Shown here: piece by piece, positions 57,156 through 64,000 of the stretch
How the letters are laid out: each line of letters starts with the position of its first letter
Numbering within the stretch: position 1 is the first letter of the stretch
Assembly: GCA_947650285.1 (NCBI GenBank)
Contig: CANTFL010001342.1
Location: 62,001 to 126,000, forward strand
Reading direction: 5' to 3'
DNA from: Hyaloperonospora brassicae
Taxonomy: Eukaryota; Oomycota; Peronosporomycetes; Peronosporales; Peronosporaceae
Length of the DNA stretch: 64,000 nt
Translations under genes and position numbers: made by a program
Notes under the pieces: generated by a model
What the model was told of the DNA's origin: nothing
The model's database searches: none
Seen by the model: the letters and a program-made list of their open reading frames with translations, nothing else

Positions 57156-59620
57156 CATCCTGATTTGGATTCAGCAGCCGGTGGTAATGCCAATAGTCGT
57201 GGCGCAATCGCCTTATAGTTTAGGTGGGACGGATCACCATGACAGATTTAGCAAGCGTACGTGGAACACAGGGTGTGTGAGCTTTTGCGCGGAAGAATGA
57301 GCGTATTCGCAAATCCCTTCTTAGACGACCGTGAATGGTCTGATGGATTGAAGATGCAACTTTTCTTCTAAAAAGCAGATAATAAATTTCTAGGTAGGTT
57401 TCTAACATTGGTTAATACTTGGTCTCCGACCTCATCACGTTTATATAACCTCTTCCCTAAGCATCGGCTTGTTGATCCTGTTTATCTTGGCTATCAGTCA
57501 GTGCGTCACACACACGTCGTATGACATTCAATCGTGTTGCGAGAATCTCTCTTACCTGTTTGTGAACTGTTGTGGAGAAGCGCAAAGAAAGAATGATGGA
57601 AATTGTGGATTGTGCGTGTCAACTGTATTTAGTGCGATCTTCAATCTATTGGTGGAGCGCGCTCGGAGATGGGCTCGTTGGCACGAGGAATGCGATAAAG
57701 CGACTGAGTAAAAGAAAACGACCTTTAAAGTTGTGCGGATTGATCTACCTAATGGTCAAGAAAAATTATCGTCAAGGGGCGACGATGGACGGATCACTAT
57801 CTGCGATCAAGGGCTTGGATAGCCAAGCTAAAAGGACCGGATCACTAGATAGGTTAACAACAGCTGGATTACGTGATCGATAACGATATTGAATAATGGG
57901 TGAATATGGAGGCAGGCTGAAGTAGTGGATCATCAAAGTCATTAAACATGCGAGGTCTCAGAAATGGCATTTATTCTACGGTAAATACCCGATCAGGGAC
58001 TCGATTGATTAATCACGACCTATCCTGGGTGTGTACCGCTTGATTGTGTGAATACATAGTTATTGCGGACCACATACCGCGACCCGCTATCGAGCGATCC
58101 ACTACCGAGCGATACACGAAAGAGCGATCCACTACGGAGCGGTCTGCCGCCCCAGTATCGGCTGTGGAACACATGATTCAAGAAGTGAATACATAGACAG
58201 GCGATACGCAACAGTTGACCTGACGAACAGATAGGCATGGTCGTAGGTTTTGGATTTGGTTATTTGAAATCAAAAAGAATTGAATTTGCAACGAAAGACA
58301 CGCATCAAATCTCCCGGGCAGGATCTTTGGCCTCTCGTTTAACAGAGAGGGACCTACATCTATACAAACTTCGTTTTTGGATTGTGTGGCCAGGGGGAAC
58401 GTCAATTCTCAATCCCCCCAAACTGCGATGAGACGCTGTGAGCCTTGCGGTTCAGATTCAAGATCTCGAGACGGCTTTAGTGTTCAGAAGGCTCGCGCAT
58501 CAAGCTTCGACCTTTGGATAAAGACGACTTTAATAGAGCGCCCAAGCATACACGTGATCGAGTGAAGGATTTTTACTCAATCCGCCCCTACGTTTGACCG
58601 GGTGAAGAGTTTCCACCCGATCAATCCCTATCCATACAACGGTCAAGTTCACCTTCAGCTCAAGTCCACCAAGAAGAGCGCAACCCGCCTCACCGACAGG
58701 TACACAAGGTGAGCAGGAAAACACAGAGCACGGAATCGGGGTATCTCTTTTGTTAGTCGGTCGTCCGGGCGCCAGTTGAAAGTCGGCATCGTCTCGGGAA
58801 ACGAGCGATCACCACTTCACCACACAGTAGCATTGCTAAATTTAGCAATCCGATCGGCAGCCTTATCCTCGACTGATCCCGGAGCCACGGATTTGTAGTG
58901 TTGACGTAACGCGAGGGTGTGTGAAGCAGCTCACGTAGAACGGAGTAAATTTTGTAGAGACATGTACCGCGTTGTTCAACGCAAACTCTACGACAGGGAG
59001 TTTTGAACTCCAACGATTCGGTGTATCAGCTCAACACTGCGTAAGATGTCAACGATAACGCGGTCCATTCTCTCGGTTGAACCATCGGTCTGCTGATGAT
59101 CCTCTGTGGAAATGTCAAATCGTGTTCCTAGCACGTTGAAGAAGAACCTCCAAAACTCTTAGTGAAATGAGAATCTCTATCAGCGACAATTGACGCAGGC
59201 AAACAGTGTTGTCGAAACACTCGATCACTAAACAGATTGGCTGTACTATATCATCTATCGTATCTGGTACAGCTGCCAGGTGCGCCATCTTACTCACATC
59301 TTGCAGCTAGTCAGCAAAGACCACAATACCCGTATTGCCACACGAATCTCTAGGTAAACCGAACATGAAGCCCATGGTGAACAGACTCTTAACGCTCTTT
59401 GGGTAGATAAAAACTATCTATCGGCACCACCGCATATGCTGAAGGTTTAACAGCGTGACACGTTTCGCGCGTACGCACACATGTGCTCACCCAGTCGCAA
59501 AGTTTGGGCCACCAATATCATTGGCTAATTGATCCATATTTCTCCCCTCTACCGAGGTGACCGCTCAATGCAGTATCATGTTCCTCATTGAGGATCCGAT
59601 ACTTTAATGTCTAATGTAAG
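56710..59620 (-). pseudogene. GypsyB integrase and chromodomain remnant
   Basis: Minus strand. The zinc-binding block NEEHDTALSGHLG lies near 59592-59545 with CVRTRETC following. The core fragment MSKMAHLAAVPDTIDDIVQP lies at 59297-59238 (GypsyA reads FSKMVHLAAVPKSI). Scattered core pieces continue to about 58700. Near 57000-56860, LLHVERLMKRRRCHGQYQYL then VEWCGYS is a chromodomain (conserved HVE..l..R and YLVEW.GY), which may steer integration to particular chromatin. The 57.2-58.7 kb interval between them is not recognisable. A short tandem repeat of GAGCGATCCACTAC lies near 58100-58140. Many stops and indels are present. Confidence 0.7.
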
Positions 59621-59649
59621 AACGCCGATAGTAGGGGTATTCTTAGCAT

Positions 59650-61140
59650 CCGTGCTGTAGCACAATAGGCCTCGATCGATGGAACATCAATTTAGCCTCG
59701 CACGTAATCGTGACGACATATCTATGTATAAGGCTTTAAACTCCTTACTCTTAAGATCACGTATCATAGCTACATGGTATTCATCTTTGGCGTAAGCCGT
59801 ACGGATCGCTTCAGTAACTGAAGACGACAGAGTCGTAACATGAGCAAGCTCATAGTCAGTCCTGCGCATCGGCAAACAGATTTTGCTTGCCTGCTTTGTA
59901 ATTAACCTCAAAGTTGTACTGGGAAAAGAAAGAAATCCAACGATCCATTATCTGAAAGAGGTGATGCAACTGTGTGAATTGCGTAGCGACGCATGATCCT
60001 CATCGATCACAAAAGGTTTGGATCCAAGCAGACTAACTCTATATTTGACGGGGAGCATACTATATTAAAAGAAAGTCCTTGTAATGGACTGGGTATTTTG
60101 TTTCAGCAGCTTTGAGCCGTCGAGACTCAAACGTGATGACGCGCTCTCAACCCTCAAGATGTGTTTGTAACAGATCATAGCCAATGGCAAAGTCAGACAC
60201 GTCACAGACAACACTAAAGAGACGCGCAGGATCTAGCAGAGTCAATTCCGGGGCCCGGAGGAGGCTTTGTCTAACAGATTCAAATCATCGTTTTGTGTGC
60301 TAGTCCTGCACCATTCCATATCCGTATAAAGGAAATTGATAATGGCCGAGCCATGTCTGCGTAATTCGCACTGTACTTGTGCAAGTAATTGGTAAGGACG
60401 ATTCACACGCGTGAGTCCTTTAGCTCTTAGAAAATCGCCAGTCGACTATGGATTTGACTTTAGCGCTAGCTCTCGTAAACCTATCCTTATTAATGAATTA
60501 TCGTGAAAAGGAAATCCTCAGCGCCAATATGCATTTAGATTCATTATTACAGAGCTTGTTTGTGCGCATGTATGAAAGCTGATCGTAAATGATCAATATG
60601 GTTGTCAATGTCAGACCGACCATTTGAAGCACGACTATGAACAAAAATATCATAAAATAACGTCTTTTCATAGCATCGATGAGGTCTGGAGAATTGCGTC
60701 ACGAGACGATCTAATGTGGCCGGGCATTGGACAGCCCTTGGTGCTTAACAGGTCACTCCCTAAGCATGTCACGTGGGGAGCTGACCGCAGTTTGAAGGAT
60801 ATCGCTGGCTCTTATGTGCAATTGGTAATAATCGTCGACAAGATTAAGTTCCTGACCTGGAGCATCAAAGCATGGCGTTTTAAAGCACATCGTTTCTAGG
60901 AATAGGTGCTCGAGCCGGTATGGTGACAGCATTAAGCTTATTTTGAGCATGAGCAATGCGCCACTTGCCATTCGGCTTATTAACACAAAAGGTGGGTGTA
61001 TAATGGGGAGACTTACTCTACAGTACCATTCTTGCCGCATGCTTAGCATAAAAGAAGTCGTCAATGACGTCACACTGTTTCTTTGGCAATGGACACTGCC
61101 GTGTAGTGCAGAATTCAGGTCCAGGAACTAGATCATTTTT
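59650..61140 (-). pseudogene. GypsyB reverse transcriptase and RNase H remnant
   Basis: Minus strand. In the 61140-60750 region, frames give HYTPTFCVNKPNGKWRIAHA and later LVDDYYQLHIRASDI, matching the RT fingers and the first Asp region of GypsyA (SSPTFCVRKATGGWRIVHA). Near 60655 the YFDD motif is interrupted by a one-base deletion (TATTTTATGATATTTTTGTTC, expected YFDDIFVHS). RNase H is represented by FVIDEDHASLR near 60010 and RRTDYELAHVTTLSS near 59860. The enzyme is dead. Confidence 0.7.
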
Positions 61141-62400
61141 CATGACGAGCAACTCGATTAGGGGGCAATACCAACGGTAAATTATTAAGTGCTACGTCCC
61201 AAAATACTATAATTAAAGGGTAGAAGAGATCCATGGAATTTTTATGGATCGCAGATCCACTCCTGGCAGCGAGTGCTATTAAGGACAGACAGACTCATCC
61301 ATGAGTGACCAAAAGGTTAGCTCAGGCCCAGGGCAGATGACCTCAAAATCGGATAAGTCGACTGCCTTCAAGGCTTGACTAAACTCAACATCAAACAATT
61401 CGCCTAGCTAAAACAGAGCATCAAAAGACTGGAACGCCTTAAGGCTTCGTGGATAGCTTTAGAGCTATCATCCACGTGACCAGTCACTCCATTGAAAAGT
61501 GTATACAGTTTATCATAATATTATCAATATGCAACGACAAGAACGCTTTGCGTTTCGAAGGTGCTGTCTGAAGTACCGGTCGTCTCGTTGATGAGACCTA
61601 ACACCTCAAAGAGATCGGGATAGGGGTATCCCCTGCTTTTTTGCTAACCGTTACGTGTTCTATACATGAGCTGATGTCCCGATCGACATCTGGTAAGGAA
61701 TTTGTTTACTCTAATGCTTCACTCAGCGGGTTTATACTCGCCACTCCACGCACATCACATAATATTTGCTCGACATGTCTCGGCCTTGGGTCATTCATGC
61801 TTGCAGCATTTAGTGGTTTGCTATCACTATGAGCATCACACAACGGAATAGAAGTCACGTCAACGTCTATCGATGAGTCTAACTTGGGACCTACGTCATG
61901 GACATGTTTGGTGTCATGTAACTCTGGCGAACCGTTGCACAGTACACTATCCAACCCTGTCAGGGGCTCGAATCAATATCGCTTATGTTGCCTTGCCGAG
62001 GTGGGCTCATGACTTTTATAAATCTCCGCTAGGAGTCGTGTGCGTTACGCTTAATGTATCATATCGCCAACCAATACATGACTCATGGCGTTCCAACCAG
62101 GCCATCCCTCGAATGAGATCAAATATCGTGTCTTATTCAATGACTAAGCAGTGTTCCAATCTACCAAATTCCCAAACTTTGAGCCTAAATTTATGGCAAT
62201 CTTTGGCAACGTGACACACGTTTCCGTCTCCAGGCGAACGTTGATAGTCTCAATCGCATGCGCTTTAGCGCTCCGGCAGACCGCGGACTCCCTTCCAGGG
62301 ATAGACGGCGAGCATGATTGATTGATGCCCAAAATCAATAAAAATATTTTAGGGTTTAGTAAATTCGTTTACTGTTGCTTCAACCACAAGCAATCCCGAC
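61141..62400 (-). pseudogene. GypsyB protease region and pol linker
   Basis: Minus-strand frames 62338-62144 and 61954-61706 lie where protease and the protease-RT linker should be. LPKIAINLGSKFGNLVDWNT and SKPLNAASMNDPRPRHVEQI are readable, but no D-S/T-G active site is preserved, so the assignment rests on position. A strong inverted repeat (arms CGTGGATAGCT and AGCTAT..TCCACG with a 3-nt bulge) lies at 61448-61476. Confidence 0.45.
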
Positions 62401-62599
62401 TTGCAAACACGCTCCGTGTATAGAGCACAGAGCTCTGTAAGGCTAAGCCCTGTTTCAATCTGCCTCGTAGAGAAGTGACAGCACCCAGTTCATATCCAGT
62501 AGAGCACCCAGCATCTACCGGGAACTGACGTTTTACGTGCCTTACTAGATTTCTGGCTGTTCGCAGAACTACGACTTATGTGAGCCTGGCGCAGCTTGC

Positions 62600-63611
62600 G
62601 CAATGGGCATCCAAGACGTAAATGCTTAGTGCTTCCGCACGTATAGAAACGACCGATAACGCGTGGTTGTTTAGCGACCTAACGCTTAGGTTCATCTTCA
62701 CTTTCACCCTCAGCATTGCTGAGGTCCGCGAGATTGGGCCTAGAAGACAATGAAGTGCTCATGGATCTGGCTCTGGTAGAGCTCGGGTTGTACCTATTTT
62801 CACCCAGCTTAGTAAGCTTAAGTTATGGTCCGCATTACGCGCTATTTCAACCGCAGATTCCACGGCAGTAGGGTGGACTTGAGAGATTCCAGTTCTGTAA
62901 GGGCCAGGGTGAAGTCATTCCATGAACACATTTACATGGGCTACCTCTGGGAGAAGATCGCTCTGCATACCAGCAATGAGTGTTATCAGCTCTTGAAAGT
63001 AGTCCGACAACTCATTCTTGCACTGACGGGTAGAGAAGAAGCGTGATCGCACGCGGTATACTTGGTCAGTCAGCATAATAGTGCGAATAAGGTAAAGCTT
63101 AATGATGTTTTATGCAGTGAAGGCGTCATAAATGAACGCGCCGCTCGTGAGTGCCCACTCCCTCGCCCTACCAGCGATCTCGTTTATCGTCACCGCGACC
63201 CTCTGATACTCATTTCGTTTCATACCCGACCTATGGGCGATCTCTACCTCACGGATCCAGAGGATGAGGTTCTCCTCCTCTTTACCGGAGTAGGGGTCAT
63301 GTCCAGCTCGACTGGTTGAGGCCTAGGCCCATCGTCTGGTATAGACACACAGCGTGTGGACATAGACGAACCTATTTGGGTTTATACCTGCCCAATTAGG
63401 GTCAATTATATACTGCATGAAGGTTTCGACACGTGGTTTTAGCACATTGGGACCTTGTGCAGCGAGGAACTCCACATACTCAGGCCCGGCGGCCGCGGTA
63501 AGCTTATCAAGCGCGACCATTTGAGCCTCAGTGAGTGGCGTGGATTTTTCCATCCTCACATAGAACCGTCTTGACAGATTCAGGCGTAGATTGACTACAA
63601 AGGCTACCAAG
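62600..63611 (-). pseudogene. GypsyB gag remnant with zinc knuckle
   Basis: Minus strand. A start at about 63553 (MEKSTPLTEAQMVALDKLTA) is followed by AGPEYVEFLAAQGPNVLKPR. After frame changes, EVEIAHRSGMKRNEYQRVAV and a VFME.LHPGPYRT-like block appear, corresponding to the FMQGLAEGPVR block of GypsyA. Near 62655-62610 TCGSTKHLRLGCP is a zinc knuckle (C-x4-H-x4-C) whose first Cys has become Phe. Stops and shifts prevent expression. Confidence 0.65.
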
Positions 63612-64000
63612 TGTAGCGGAGCTGCTCAGCTTTTGAAGTTAAAAGAAGATTGTAACGCTCCACGAGCAACTTTCGGTTAAAAAAAACCGACTCAGCGCGT
63701 CAACAAGCTCAAAGAGCTTACGGTCCCTGTTCCAAGGGACCAAACAATTTAGAGAATCACAGAACAGAGTGCTCAAAAGTAGTTGCCTTAACAAGGCGTT
63801 TGCTAACTCTTTACGATCGCAAGACGCCTCAGGAAGGCACGTGCCGTAAGAGGATCAAAAGGGGAACTGAACTCTATTTGTTTTATCTAAAAGAACAGTT
63901 CAGACTAAACGAACTTAATATCGACACTACTGTTCTAATCAATACCTTTTTAAAAGATCTCGTATTTGGTGGCTGACATACGTCAGCCCCCAGCAACTGA
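63612..64000 (-). repeat. GypsyB 5' LTR, cut by the window end
   Basis: In plus coordinates it begins TGTAGCGGAGCTGCTCAGC and matches 55375-55765 with about a dozen differences. The remaining ~100 bp or so of the LTR lie outside the window. Confidence 0.8.

Larger units (their letters stand above)
55375..64000 (-). mobile_element. GypsyB: degenerate Ty3/gypsy element, 5' LTR cut by window end
   Basis: Minus-strand gypsy element over 8.6 kb. The repeated block 55375-55765 equals 63612-64000 at about 97% identity; these are the two LTRs. Reading leftward from 63611: primer-binding site TGGTAGCC (63609-63602), gag, knuckle, protease region, RT, RNase H, integrase, a chromodomain near 57000-56860, an antisense ORF, and the 3' LTR. 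Pol is heavily broken despite the similar LTRs. The rightmost part of the 5' LTR lies beyond the window, so the target duplication cannot be checked (left flank GTTTG). The RT is a relative of GypsyA's. Confidence 0.85.

Noticed and set aside
1..64000. tRNA and rRNA genes
   Set aside because: No convincing B-box-like sequence with matching stems or rRNA core sequence was seen on either strand; a covariance-model scan would settle this.

Overview
The window looks like a transposon-rich, gene-poor stretch of an oomycete genome, probably a Phytophthora or downy-mildew relative. The reasons are Ty3/gypsy elements with long LTRs beginning TGTAACGGGG, OTU-protease LINEs, MULE and pogo DNA transposons, and one small secreted cysteine-rich gene preceded by a near-perfect oomycete initiator (Inr) motif. 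I identify only one convincing host gene, the secreted cysteine-rich protein at 43572-43778. Almost everything else I recognise is transposon sequence at various stages of decay.

Layout. 0-9 kb: a broken MULE-type transposase (332-1509, minus), a broken pogo/Tigger transposase (1808-3386, minus), one copy of a ~240-bp dispersed repeat (5380-5615) and a second MULE (6346-8670, minus). 9-24.6 kb: AT-rich and heavily decayed. It holds a fossil gypsy element (about 10.3-15 kb, plus) that aligns by eye with the younger element at 45.8 kb, a second copy of the dispersed repeat (16985-17226), another LTR/leader fossil (about 20.1-20.8 kb) and an inverted solo LTR (22234-22670). 24.6-42.2 kb: a ten-unit, 216-bp tandem array interrupted by two LINEs. 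LINE-A (25119-33864) is nearly full length; LINE-B (34051-40710) is 5'-truncated. Both keep target-site duplications, and their ORF2 carries OTU protease, APE endonuclease, reverse transcriptase and a zinc-finger tail. 43.2-43.8 kb: a 67-bp internally deleted LTR and the secreted-protein gene. 45.8-53.8 kb: a complete gypsy element (GypsyA, plus) with 391/392-bp LTRs, a CTGTG duplication, a tRNA-iMet-like primer site, gag-pol, and a long antisense reading frame next to the 3' LTR. 55.4-64.0 kb: a second gypsy element (GypsyB, minus) whose 5' LTR runs off the window. It also has an antisense reading frame next to its 3' LTR.

The strongest unexplained signal is in the gypsy elements. GypsyA, in LTRs, coding sequence and 3' region alike, is packed with short perfect inverted repeats (arms 7-14 bp, loops 0-9 nt, roughly one every 25-50 bp). 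GypsyB shows a weaker version. The LINEs and the 216-bp array do not show it where I looked. The second signal is the shared architecture of a disordered-then-coiled-coil antisense ORF reading inward from the 3' LTR in both gypsy elements. Every transposon ORF in the window is interrupted by stops or frameshifts, so none of the copies is likely to be autonomous as it stands. All comparisons were made by eye, without database searches.
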